Of a DNA stretch of 64,000 bases, positions 17,388 to 26,062 are shown piece by piece. This stretch comes from Arenibacter aquaticus. Its GTDB lineage: Bacteria > Bacteroidota > Bacteroidia > Flavobacteriales > Flavobacteriaceae. The translations under genes were made by a program, and so were the position numbers. The notes beneath the pieces are model-generated. The model saw nothing but the letters and a program-made list of their open reading frames with translations. It was not told where the DNA came from and ran no database searches. Location of the stretch: the NCBI RefSeq assembly GCF_003957295.1, contig NZ_RQPJ01000021.1, forward strand, positions 790,210-854,209. Direction: 5' to 3'. The stretch's first letter is position 1. The number at the start of each line of letters is the position of its first letter.

Positions 17388-19490
17388 ATGTTAAAACTAA
17401 CTTATACAAAAACACCAATTCTTTTTTCTAATCAGACTCAGCCTATCAAAATCTTTAAACTTCTGTGCCTAACAGCATTAATCTTTGTACTACCCCAATC
17501 TACAATTGCACAAAAAAAATGGAAGGAGATAATTACTGTTGAAGACCTTTATAACAGTTATCCACAGACCGTTATAGACATGTTAAGCCAATATAATTTG
17601 GATTATCCAGGTTTGGAAAAAGTAAAAATGGCACACGATAACGAGGATATGGTAAAGGCCAGTTACGAATTGTTGGCCTATTATAAAAATGAGGGCATGG
17701 CTGCCGATTTAAGAAAAGAACTACCAGATATTTCCCAACGCAGTCTTGCCACTACCGATACTATTTTAAACAACGTTTTTATAGTGCAGAATGTGAGGGG
17801 CAAAGTTCCTTTTGGGGCAGACGGGCATCGCAATTGGTATTACAAAGGCCCCAATAACGATAAGGAATGGGCTTGGTTATCCAATAGACATAGTCAGTTA
17901 TACCAAGTTTTTAATAGCTATTTGGAAACTGGAAACCCCAAATATGCAAAATACGTTGATCAATTTCTACGCGATTTTATCATTAAGAGCATGCCTTATC
18001 CCAAGGTAAAAAGCAGTACCTCTGTATGGCGCGGCCTAGAGGTGTCGTTTAGGGCAAAGGTATGGCCCAAGATTTTTTACGGACTAATTGGAAGTGAATA
18101 CCTCTCTCCTGCCACCCAACTGTTGATCTTGGCCAGTTTACCGGACCATGCCCACTACAATAGAAACTTTCACAGTGAAAATAACTGGCTTACCATGGAA
18201 ATCTCTGCCTTGGCCACCGTAGCCGCCTATTTCCCGGAATACAAAGCTTCCTCAGAATGGATGGACTATGCCATAAAGACCATGATAAAAAGTATGAAGA
18301 AGCAGGTGTACCCAGATGGTGTACAAACAGAACTCAGCTCTCATTACCACAATGTAGCCCTGAGAAATTTTGAACTCTTCAAGGACATATGTGATAAGGC
18401 AAATCGCAAACTTCCTGATTTTTATAACCAAACCATAGAAGATATGTATCGTTATATTTCCCATATGGTCCGCCCCAGTGGACATCGGTTGCTTAACAAT
18501 GATGGGGACCGGGGAAGTGATCGAAACTACATACTGGAGGGAGCCAAAAAATTTGATCATCCGGATTGGGAATATATAGCTACCAATGGACAATCTGGTC
18601 AGGAACCTACAGATGGTCCTTCATACTTTTATCCTTGGGCAGGACATTTTGTTTCCAGAAGTGGATTTGACGATAATGCACACTGGTCCTTTTTTGATAT
18701 GGGACCATGGGGAAGTAGCCATCAAAATAACGATAAATTACACCTATCCGTTTCCGCTTTCGGAAAGGACTTTTTAGTGGATGCAGGCCGATTTGCCTAT
18801 ACTGGAGAAGTAGCAGAAAAATTTAGACCCTATGCCCAGTCGAGCGCCGGACATAATTTAATCTCAATCGATGGAAAAGGACAGGAAAAGGGACCAAAAA
18901 TGGCAGAAAAACCTATTGAAGGCACCCAATATAAACTGGATAGGGATTTTGATTACGCCTCCAGTTCCTTTGATAAATTTATAGATATTGAAGGTACAGC
19001 TAATCACAATAGAACAGTATTTTATGTACGCAACAAGTTTTGGGTTATTGTGGATAGAATCACTACCGATAGACCCCGCAAAATTGATGCGCTTTGGCAC
19101 TGGCACCCTGATAATATAGTAGAAAAAGATAAGAACATTGTTAAAACCAACAATAGTCAAGGGAATCTAGCACTCATACCTGTTGGCAAGCAAAAGTTTG
19201 ATCTAAAATTCATAAAAGGCCAGGAATCCCCTAAAATACAAGGTTGGTACAGTCCGGAATACAATATATATGAACCCAATGTAACCAGTAAATACAGCTG
19301 CCGGATAACGGGAAATAGCACTTTTGTCTGGTTGCTTCTACCTTCAGATAAGGAAATGCCTAAAGTTAAGGCCAAAATTTTATCCGAAAATGATAAAGAA
19401 ATTAAGCTGATGGTAAAATCAAAGGACAAAAAATGGCAATTGAACATTCCGTTCAATAACAGTACCGGGGCCAAATTAAAAAGCTATTGA
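17388..19490 (+). CDS. Heparinase II/III family polysaccharide lyase
   Basis: A 700-residue exported enzyme. A hydrophobic segment at about 23-41 follows a rather long polar N-terminus, so the true start could be slightly downstream. The alpha/alpha-toroid domain contains SENNWL (263-268, Asn265/266), ELSSHYHNVAL (315-325, His319, Tyr320, His321), and the beta-sandwich starts with the family signature SSHQNNDKL (443-451, His445) and FLVDAGRFAY. These are the positions of the catalytic Asn, Tyr and His in heparinase/alginate lyase families (PL12, PL15, PL17, PL21 and relatives), so beta-elimination of a uronate-containing glycan is expected. The subfamily cannot be assigned by eye. The reductase at 20422 could process the unsaturated uronate products. 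Confidence 0.82.
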   Translation: MLKLTYTKTPILFSNQTQPIKIFKLLCLTALIFVLPQSTIAQKKWKEIITVEDLYNSYPQTVIDMLSQYNLDYPGLEKVKMAHDNEDMVKASYELLAYYKNEGMAADLRKELPDISQRSLATTDTILNNVFIVQNVRGKVPFGADGHRNWYYKGPNNDKEWAWLSNRHSQLYQVFNSYLETGNPKYAKYVDQFLRDFIIKSMPYPKVKSSTSVWRGLEVSFRAKVWPKIFYGLIGSEYLSPATQLLILASLPDHAHYNRNFHSENNWLTMEISALATVAAYFPEYKASSEWMDYAIKTMIKSMKKQVYPDGVQTELSSHYHNVALRNFELFKDICDKANRKLPDFYNQTIEDMYRYISHMVRPSGHRLLNNDGDRGSDRNYILEGAKKFDHPDWEYIATNGQSGQEPTDGPSYFYPWAGHFVSRSGFDDNAHWSFFDMGPWGSSHQNNDKLHLSVSAFGKDFLVDAGRFAYTGEVAEKFRPYAQSSAGHNLISIDGKGQEKGPKMAEKPIEGTQYKLDRDFDYASSSFDKFIDIEGTANHNRTVFYVRNKFWVIVDRITTDRPRKIDALWHWHPDNIVEKDKNIVKTNNSQGNLALIPVGKQKFDLKFIKGQESPKIQGWYSPEYNIYEPNVTSKYSCRITGNSTFVWLLLPSDKEMPKVKAKILSENDKEIKLMVKSKDKKWQLNIPFNNSTGAKLKSY

Positions 19491-19865
19491 ACTTTGAATA
19501 CATGAATAAATAGTCAGCTTACAACGGTAGATAACCGCTGTATTTTAAGATTATTATACAATCGCCAAGCACATCGTTTTTATAAATTTATTATTGGGAG
19601 CATTCTAAAATCCAGCTAGTTAGGCATATCAAATATTTATCATGTGCTCATAAACCCATAGGATTATGAGATAGGTAATATTGAGTATTCAAAATAAAAT
19701 TCAATAAAGCCGTAGTTGCATATCAGTTAAGGTAATTGCCCAAATAAGGAACAGTAGTTTTGTTATGAGAACCATTGGTGCATGATTCAAGGTTTTAGAA
19801 ATATTTTTAATTTTTAAACCTGAGGTATTTGCCAAAAGAGACATTTAGTAGCATCTTTGCCTGCT
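19491..19865. other. Intergenic region, about 375 bp
   Basis: AT-rich spacer after the lyase gene with no recognisable open frame. GCATCTTTG near 19851 resembles a -7 box but lies too close to the next start to be convincing. No clear terminator was found. Confidence 0.4.
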
Positions 19866-20294
19866 ATGAAAAAATCGATTTCCATTATCTTAGCTTTATT
19901 CGGCATATTGGCAAACGGACAGGAGCTGGATTGCACAGCCTTTGCCAACGGAACCTTTTTGGTACATACCAAAGGCCCTTCTCCCGTGACCTGGCGATTG
20001 GTTAGGGAAGGAAATTCACAAACAGGGTATAAGGAAGAAATACCTGGGACGGAACAAGGATCCACAGCGCCTAAAATTGAATATTCAAAACTTGAATGGA
20101 TAAACAACTGCACTTTTCGTATAACCTACGACGAATCAAAATCCGAGCTCACCCCTGTCCAAAAATTCATAAATGAGATAAATGGTATTCTCATTGAAGT
20201 GACAAAAATTGAGGGCAACTGCTTCTACTATAAGTCTCTAATGATAGTTAATGGAAGGGAAGTTATAGACAGCGGAAAAATGTACAAACAATAG
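19866..20294 (+). CDS. Small secreted protein with two-cysteine pattern, unknown function
   Basis: A 142-residue exported protein; the ATG at 19866 is preferred over a TTG at 19857. The signal peptide ends at about residue 20 (NGQ) and the mature protein begins with LDCTAFANGTF, followed by TWRLVREGNSQTGY and KLEWINNCTFRITY. This C-x2-F-x2-G-x-F ... W-x2-(N/D)C-x(F/Y)-x(I/L)-x-Y layout recurs in small flavobacterial exported proteins that are sometimes mislabelled as DNA topoisomerase IV. The two cysteines probably form a disulphide. It stands between the lyase and the reductase genes with no obvious operon link. Confidence 0.65.
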   Translation: MKKSISIILALFGILANGQELDCTAFANGTFLVHTKGPSPVTWRLVREGNSQTGYKEEIPGTEQGSTAPKIEYSKLEWINNCTFRITYDESKSELTPVQKFINEINGILIEVTKIEGNCFYYKSLMIVNGREVIDSGKMYKQ

Positions 20295-20421
20295 TCCCCA
20301 TAATAGTACCGGATATTTTGTACATTTAGTCGGAAAGGGCATCATCATGGCTATGATAAAGGCACACAGTCAACAATGCACTACATATAAAACCTATAAC
20401 CAATTACAAATGACCAAAACT

Positions 20422-21426
20422 ATGCGAATTTCCTCCCAAGAAATGCAAGACGTATTATACAAACTATTCTTAAAATATAAGTTTAGTGAAGAAAAGGCCA
20501 GACTACTGGCCACAACCTACACGGAGAGTACTCTTTCCGGGGTTAATTCCCATGGAATTAATCGGGTGCCCCTCTTCTTGGAATACATAGAAAATGGTTC
20601 TGTTAAAGTTGATTCCGAAGCACAAAAAGCAGAAACTTTTGGGAGTATAGAGCGCTGGGACGGCCATTTTGGACCTGGCATTATCAACGCCACCAAGTGT
20701 ACCAATAGGGCCATTGAATTGGCAAAACAGCACGGTCTGGGACTGGTAGCGCTTCGCAACACCAACCATTGGATGCGGGGTGGTACCTATGGCCAAATGG
20801 CTGCCGATGCAGGCTGTATATCCATACTTTTTACCAATACCCAGCCCAATATGCCGCCATGGGGCGGAAAGGACAGCCGTATTGGAAATAACCCTTTTAT
20901 TGTATCCATTCCAAGGGAAGAGGGCCATATAGTTTTGGATATGGCAATTTCACAATTTGCCTTTGGAAAAATCAATGATTATAAACTAAGGGGCAAAAAA
21001 CTACCCTTCCCTGGGGGGTGGGATGCCGATGACGAACTTTCCAATGACCCTGAAAAAATAACCGTAAAAGAACGTGGACTCCCAATTGGCTACTGGAAAG
21101 GTTCTGCCCTGTCTATAGTTTTGGACATGCTGGCAACCTTATTGGCCGCTGGCGATTCTACTTACAAAATAGGTCTTAAGGACTATGAAACCGGGATTTC
21201 CCAGGTTTTTCTATGCATTGACCCGACTGTATTTGGGGATAAGGAATTACAGCATAGACTGATCAATGAAATTATTGCTTATACCCATGATGTGGAGCCA
21301 ATGAAACCAGGCGATAAAATCTATTACCCCGGAGAAAGAAGTGCCCATACCAAGGAGGAAAATATGAAGCACGGAATGCCTGTTAGTGATAGTGTTTGGA
21401 AAAAAATACTGGCATTGTCATCTTAG
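20422..21426 (+). CDS. 2,3-diketo-L-gulonate reductase-like (YiaK/DlgD, Ldh_2 family)
   Basis: A malate/L-lactate dehydrogenase-type (Ldh_2) NAD(P)H oxidoreductase close to E. coli YiaK/DlgD. Shared stretches include SHGINR, IERWDG, GLGLVALRNTNHWMRGG, PPWGGKDSRIGNNP and LPIGYWKGSALSIVLDMLATLL. The frame is open upstream to 20347, but starting at the ATG at 20422 gives 334 residues and puts the catalytic His at residue 44, as in E. coli; the ATG at 20410 is the alternative. It is cytoplasmic and would reduce a keto sugar acid. Because it follows a uronate lyase, reduction of a diketo or deoxyketo uronate derivative in that pathway is a reasonable inference. Confidence 0.85.
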   Translation: MRISSQEMQDVLYKLFLKYKFSEEKARLLATTYTESTLSGVNSHGINRVPLFLEYIENGSVKVDSEAQKAETFGSIERWDGHFGPGIINATKCTNRAIELAKQHGLGLVALRNTNHWMRGGTYGQMAADAGCISILFTNTQPNMPPWGGKDSRIGNNPFIVSIPREEGHIVLDMAISQFAFGKINDYKLRGKKLPFPGGWDADDELSNDPEKITVKERGLPIGYWKGSALSIVLDMLATLLAAGDSTYKIGLKDYETGISQVFLCIDPTVFGDKELQHRLINEIIAYTHDVEPMKPGDKIYYPGERSAHTKEENMKHGMPVSDSVWKKILALSS

Positions 21427-21536
21427 TCTCTTGTATATTAAATTAGCCGTGACTACCTAAAAAGTTATATGATGCACGTAGGTGAAATATATCCTACAAG
21501 TTGGTTCTTAGTTGGAAAATAACTTAAATTCTAGAC

Positions 21537-22142
21537 ATGAAAAGAATACTTATTTTGTTCGCTCATCCAAAATTTGAGCAATCAAAGACTAATAAAGCCT
21601 TGGTGTGTAAGGTAATAAATAGGGAGGGCGTAACCTTTCATGATCTATATGAACATTATCCCGATTTTAACATAGATGTTCTCCGTGAGAAAAAACTGCT
21701 GCAGCAGCACGATATTGTTATATGGCACCATCCTTTTTATTGGTACAATTGCCCACCACTCATGAAACAGTGGATTGATGTGGTCTTGGAATTTGGTTGG
21801 GCATACGGCCCCGATGGAAATGCCCTGAAAAACAAAAAGTGTCTAAACGTCATTACTACAGGAGGGTCTAGGGAGCTATATTGTTCCGAGGGAAACAATC
21901 ATTATTCTGTCAATGAATTCCTAAGGCCTTTTGAACAGACCGCTAGGCTTTGCGGAATGGAATACCTACCTCCCTTTGCCGTGATGGGCACCCATGGGAT
22001 CAGTCAGCCCCAACTACAAAGACATGCGGAACAATACGACCTATTGATTTGGTCCTTAAAGACCGATGCGGGTTTTGGAGCCTTGTCGGACTGTAGTTTT
22101 CTAAACGATACCCCTCTGCTCAATAAAAAGAATAAATTATGA
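21537..22142 (+). CDS. kefG: KefF/KefG-like NAD(P)H oxidoreductase, antiporter ancillary protein
   Basis: A flavodoxin-fold quinone oxidoreductase of 201 residues. LFAHPKFEQSKTNKAL near the start binds the FMN phosphate, and WHHPFYWYNCPPLMKQWIDVV plus EFGWAYG follow the KefF/KefG (MdaB-type) pattern. Family members bind and stimulate the glutathione-gated K+/H+ antiporters KefC and KefB. Its TGA stop overlaps the ATG of the antiporter gene (ATGA, 4 bp), which indicates translational coupling and stoichiometric production. The KefG rather than KefF name is by similarity of length and pairing and is not certain. Confidence 0.85.
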   Translation: MKRILILFAHPKFEQSKTNKALVCKVINREGVTFHDLYEHYPDFNIDVLREKKLLQQHDIVIWHHPFYWYNCPPLMKQWIDVVLEFGWAYGPDGNALKNKKCLNVITTGGSRELYCSEGNNHYSVNEFLRPFEQTARLCGMEYLPPFAVMGTHGISQPQLQRHAEQYDLLIWSLKTDAGFGALSDCSFLNDTPLLNKKNKL

Positions 22143-24037
22143 AAGGCAGTATTTTATTTGAAGCCATCGTCTTTCTCAGTGGCGCCGTAATTTGTGTCCC
22201 TTTGGCCAAAAGACTGGGACTTAGTTCTGTATTGGGTTATTTGTTGGCCGGAATACTCATAGGGCCCTATGTACTAGGTTTTGTTGGTGAGGAAGGTGAA
22301 GATATTCTACATTTTGCGGAGTTTGGAGTAGTAATGATGCTATTTTTAATAGGTCTTGAAATTGAGCCCAAGAATTTTTGGGGCATGAGAAAGACCATCT
22401 TGGGAATGGGCGGAACCCAGGTGATTGGGACCATGCTATTGTCCTATTTGGGCTTTTCTTTCTTTGGTTATGGATGGAAAGTTGCCTTGACCATTTCTAT
22501 GGCCGTTGCCCTATCATCCACTGCCATTACCTTGCAGACCATAAAAGAAAAGAGGCTGTTGAACACTACCTATGGTGCATCCTCCTTTTCAATCCTTCTT
22601 TTTCAGGATATTATTGTTATACTCATGTTGGCGGTTATCCCATTATTGGCCACTAGTGACCCTACAGCTTCCGCTGCGGCCCATTCCAATGCGGACCACA
22701 GTGCGTTGATAGATAATTTACCGATAGGACTTCAAACACTGGCAGTTATACTTTCAGTGGTTACCGTAGTAGTGACAGGCCGTTATTTAATTGTGCCCTT
22801 GCTCAGGGTGGTGGCCATGGCCCGTGTCCGGGAATTGTTAACGGCCTCTGCCCTACTAATCGTATTGGGCATCACCTTCCTTATGCAATTGGTTGGCTTA
22901 AGTCCCGCATTAGGAGCATTTTTAGGAGGCGTCGTATTGGCTACCAGTGAATTTAAACACGAACTGGAAAGCACTCTAGAGCCTTTCAAGGGGCTGCTCC
23001 TAGGACTTTTCTTTATGGCCGTTGGTGCCTCTATCAACTTCATCGTAATTGGCGAATACCCCTTACTGATCAGTGGGTTGGTTATTGGAGTAATACTTAT
23101 AAAGGGCATCGTTCTTTTCGCTGTTGGCAGCCTATTTAAAATGAAAATAGATCAAAAATTACTCCTAACCGTTGGTTTAGCCCAAATTGGGGAATTTGCC
23201 TTTGTTCTGCTTTCTTTTGCCTATCAATTGAATATCCTGGACACTGGGCAACTAGATATGATGTTGGTAGTTACAGCCTTGACCATGACCTTGGCCCCCA
23301 TTCTTGGATTATTGAATGAGCGGTTTGTGCTAGCACGTATTGGGACCAAAAAAACCGAACACGGACCTATAGACCATATTGCAAAAAGCCACAAAGTTAT
23401 TCTTGTAGGTTTTGGACATTTTGGAAGTACGGTCGGGAGGTTTTTACGGGCATCCGGAGTGGAGGCCACTATCTTGGACCAGGATTCCAACAGGGTTGAA
23501 CTATTAAGGAAAATGGGGTTTGATGTGTACTATGGCGATGCAACAAGATTAGAGCTATTGGAGTCTGCTGGCATTTCCGATGCCCATATTTTGGTTTGTG
23601 CCATTGATGACCCTGATATTTCTATCCCCTTGGCGAAATCTCTAAAAGAGAAATTTCCTGATCTAAAACTGATGTTCCGTGCCAAGAATCGCTATGACGC
23701 TTATGAGTTATTACAATTGGGAATAGAAAATGTATACCGGGAGTCCTTGGAAACATCGGTAAAACTGGCCGCAGATGTGCTACACCATATGGGACACAGA
23801 AAATATACCGTTCATAGACAGTCCCAAAAGTTTATACAGTACGACGAGGAAAGTCTTAGACGCTTGTCCGATAGACCCAAGAGCCGTAAGGAGTACATTT
23901 TTAAGGTAAGGGAAGAAATTCAACAGCAAGAAAAACAATTGGAGGAAGATTTGAAACGCGGAATAATTAGTGACGACAGACAGTGGGATACCCATGAGAT
24001 GCAAATGTCGGCCAGAAAGAAATCGCCACCCAATTAA
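22139..24037 (+). CDS. kefB: KefB/KefC-type monovalent cation:proton antiporter (CPA2)
   Basis: A 632-residue CPA2 antiporter. The first ~390 residues form 12-13 transmembrane helices, starting AIVFLSGAVICVPLAKRLG and including GLSPALGAFLGGVVLATSEF. A cytosolic RCK/TrkA-N domain begins around 417 with HKVILVGFGHFG and continues through ILDQD and YGDATRLELLESAG, forming a Rossmann fold for nucleotide or glutathione adduct sensing. The last ~60 residues are charged. In E. coli the system exports K+ and acidifies the cytoplasm to protect against electrophiles. Production is coupled to the oxidoreductase by the ATGA overlap. A His/Asp-rich loop (HSNADHS, about residues 182-188) is a minor oddity. 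Confidence 0.9.
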   Translation: MKGSILFEAIVFLSGAVICVPLAKRLGLSSVLGYLLAGILIGPYVLGFVGEEGEDILHFAEFGVVMMLFLIGLEIEPKNFWGMRKTILGMGGTQVIGTMLLSYLGFSFFGYGWKVALTISMAVALSSTAITLQTIKEKRLLNTTYGASSFSILLFQDIIVILMLAVIPLLATSDPTASAAAHSNADHSALIDNLPIGLQTLAVILSVVTVVVTGRYLIVPLLRVVAMARVRELLTASALLIVLGITFLMQLVGLSPALGAFLGGVVLATSEFKHELESTLEPFKGLLLGLFFMAVGASINFIVIGEYPLLISGLVIGVILIKGIVLFAVGSLFKMKIDQKLLLTVGLAQIGEFAFVLLSFAYQLNILDTGQLDMMLVVTALTMTLAPILGLLNERFVLARIGTKKTEHGPIDHIAKSHKVILVGFGHFGSTVGRFLRASGVEATILDQDSNRVELLRKMGFDVYYGDATRLELLESAGISDAHILVCAIDDPDISIPLAKSLKEKFPDLKLMFRAKNRYDAYELLQLGIENVYRESLETSVKLAADVLHHMGHRKYTVHRQSQKFIQYDEESLRRLSDRPKSRKEYIFKVREEIQQQEKQLEEDLKRGIISDDRQWDTHEMQMSARKKSPPN

Positions 24038-24098
24038 TCCATTAACCAATATGATTAAGCAAATAGATTATTTTCAAACTTACTTAGACCCATAAAAA

Positions 24099-24476
24099 AT
24101 GGATTTGGAAACGAACAAAAAGAATGCCATAGCCTTCTATAGAACAGCTTATAATGGCAACCCCAAAAAGGCGATTGAAAAATATGTTGGTAAAGAATAT
24201 ATTCAACATAACCCGGCCGTAGCTGATGGCCTCAAGGGGTTTGTGGACTATTTTGAGCGAATGCAAGAAGAATACCCGGAAAAGTCCATTGAATTTGTAC
24301 GTTGCATTGCAGAAGGGGATTTAGTAGCCTTGCATACCCATCAGATTTGGCCTGGAAATGACCAATATGTAACCATGGATTTCTTTCGGTTTGACGAGGA
24401 CGGAAAGATATGCGAACATTGGGATGCTATACAGCAGATTCCCAAAGAGTCTGCCAATCCCAATACAATGTATTGA
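24099..24476 (+). CDS. SnoaL-like/NTF2-fold protein (COG4922 type)
   Basis: A 125-residue cytoplasmic protein of the SnoaL-like superfamily. Typical parts are NKKNAIAFYRTAYNGNPKKAIEKYVGKEYIQHNP at the N-terminus and the core FFRFDEDGKICEHWDAIQQIP. These are small cone-shaped NTF2 folds; COG4922 members are annotated as putative aldol-condensation or isomerase-like enzymes, with few tested. It follows the antiporter by 61 bp and could be the last gene of that transcript, but no link in function is evident. Confidence 0.8.
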   Translation: MDLETNKKNAIAFYRTAYNGNPKKAIEKYVGKEYIQHNPAVADGLKGFVDYFERMQEEYPEKSIEFVRCIAEGDLVALHTHQIWPGNDQYVTMDFFRFDEDGKICEHWDAIQQIPKESANPNTMY

Positions 24477-24688
24477 GGTTTTGATAATTTATGACCTTCT
24501 AGATTGCAAGGAGTAAAGCCGTAAAATATAAAGGCTAATGGCAACTATGGCTTAGTGTCGAAAACTTTTAAAATGGGAATAGGTCCAATTGTTTTACTAA
24601 TCTTTAAACGCCACGGTCCCAAGAAATTTAAACATCTACCGTATAAAGGCCATTTAGTTGTATATTTAAGTAGGAAATACCAACTAGG

Positions 24689-25801
24689 ATGAAACTGCCA
24701 AGGAAGTACCCATTATTTTCTATTTTATTTGTTATTGGTCTGGCCAATCTATCCCTTACCTCTTGTGAACGGAGTCCTGAAAAGGGCATTGAGATTAGGG
24801 GGATATATGGAGACCCTAAACCACTATGGGATAAAGGGTTTAAACTAAAGCAGCTTGGGGTGAATGCCATATTTGTCCACAGCGGGGCAATTAACAAAGA
24901 CATGATTGTCCGGGCAAGGGCCGAAGGGGCTCAAGTATTTGCCGAATTCGCTACCTTAAATGGTAAAAATTATGTGGATACCCATCCGGAAGCTTGGGCC
25001 ATAAATGAGCATGGAGAAAGAGTGGAGGCCGCAAGTTGGTTTATGGGCGTATGCCCTACAGAACCCGGTTTTAAAAAATATCGTACAGACCAACTTAGGA
25101 ACCTACTTTTGGAATACGATATTGATGGCGTTTGGATGGATTATGTGCATTGGCATGCCCAGTTTGAAGACCCTGAGCCTATATTACCCGAAACCTGCTT
25201 CTGTGATCATTGTCTTGATGATTGCTCAAAATATTCCAATCTAGAAATCCCAAAGGGTATTACCGCCCAAAAGGCTGAGTGGATACTGAACAGCCAAAAT
25301 ACTGCTTGGCGTACATGGCGCTGTAAGGTGATTTACGATTGGACCTTGGATTTTAAGGGTATCATGACCCAAGTAAAGCCCAATGCCCTTCTTGGACTCT
25401 ATCACTGTCCATGGGATGATCTTGAATTTAATGGGGCAAGGATACGAATTTTAGGATTGGATTACGAGCTGCTAAAGAAAACCATAGACGTATTTTCACC
25501 TATGGTATACCATCAAAGAATGGGAAGAGATCCCCTTTGGGTACAGGAAAACATAGAATGGTTCAGTGAAAAACTAAGTGAAGGAAGTAGCAATCCTCCT
25601 AAAATATGGCCTATTGTCCAGGCCCATAACGAGCCTGGTATTATTAGCGCCCAGGAATTTGAAACAGCCCTCAAGGGTGGTCTTTCAGGAAAGTCAACCG
25701 GAGTAATGATGTTCACCACCCGCTCCATAGCCGAGGATGTAGATAAAAGGGAGGTGATGATAAAGCTCTACAACCAGCTTAAGGAGCAATCAGGCCAGTA
25801 A
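24689..25801 (+). CDS. Lipoprotein with glycoside-hydrolase-like TIM barrel
   Basis: A 370-residue lipoprotein (lipobox LTSC, Cys26). The chain reads like a TIM barrel: GIYGDPKPLWDKGFKLKQLGVNAIFVHSG, FAEFATLNG, DIDGVWMDYVHWH and VFSPMVYHQRMGRDP correspond to successive beta-strand ends. Asp in DGVWMDY is a candidate catalytic residue. A CFCDHC segment, as in uncharacterised glycosyl-hydrolase-like families, may bind a metal or form disulphides. It probably acts on a carbohydrate at the cell surface or in the periplasm, but no activity can be named. Single-gene unit with hairpin-forming sequence downstream (AAGGCT/AGCCTT at 25859-25874). Confidence 0.7.
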   Translation: MKLPRKYPLFSILFVIGLANLSLTSCERSPEKGIEIRGIYGDPKPLWDKGFKLKQLGVNAIFVHSGAINKDMIVRARAEGAQVFAEFATLNGKNYVDTHPEAWAINEHGERVEAASWFMGVCPTEPGFKKYRTDQLRNLLLEYDIDGVWMDYVHWHAQFEDPEPILPETCFCDHCLDDCSKYSNLEIPKGITAQKAEWILNSQNTAWRTWRCKVIYDWTLDFKGIMTQVKPNALLGLYHCPWDDLEFNGARIRILGLDYELLKKTIDVFSPMVYHQRMGRDPLWVQENIEWFSEKLSEGSSNPPKIWPIVQAHNEPGIISAQEFETALKGGLSGKSTGVMMFTTRSIAEDVDKREVMIKLYNQLKEQSGQ

Positions 25802-26062
25802 ATATTGGATAGAATGGAGTGTAGATAATTAGTAGAGTGAATAAGTATTACGCAAAAAAAGGCTTTATAGCCTTCAAAAAATTGGCTTAACAGCCTTATA
25901 CCGATTTGCAAGTAGTAGGATTCTGGTAACTAGAATCAATGCGATGTTTTGTATTTTTAGAAGATAGACCTTATTATAAAAATATTACGGGAGCGAAACG
26001 TGAGTAAATGTTGAATTAATCCCTTACACTTCAATGTTTGTGGAATAAAGACATGAAACTAA

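Noticed and set aside
25859-25874. AAGGCT/AGCCTT hairpin after the barrel lipoprotein gene
   Set aside because: Only six base pairs and no T-run on the plus strand; kept as a remark but not called as a terminator.
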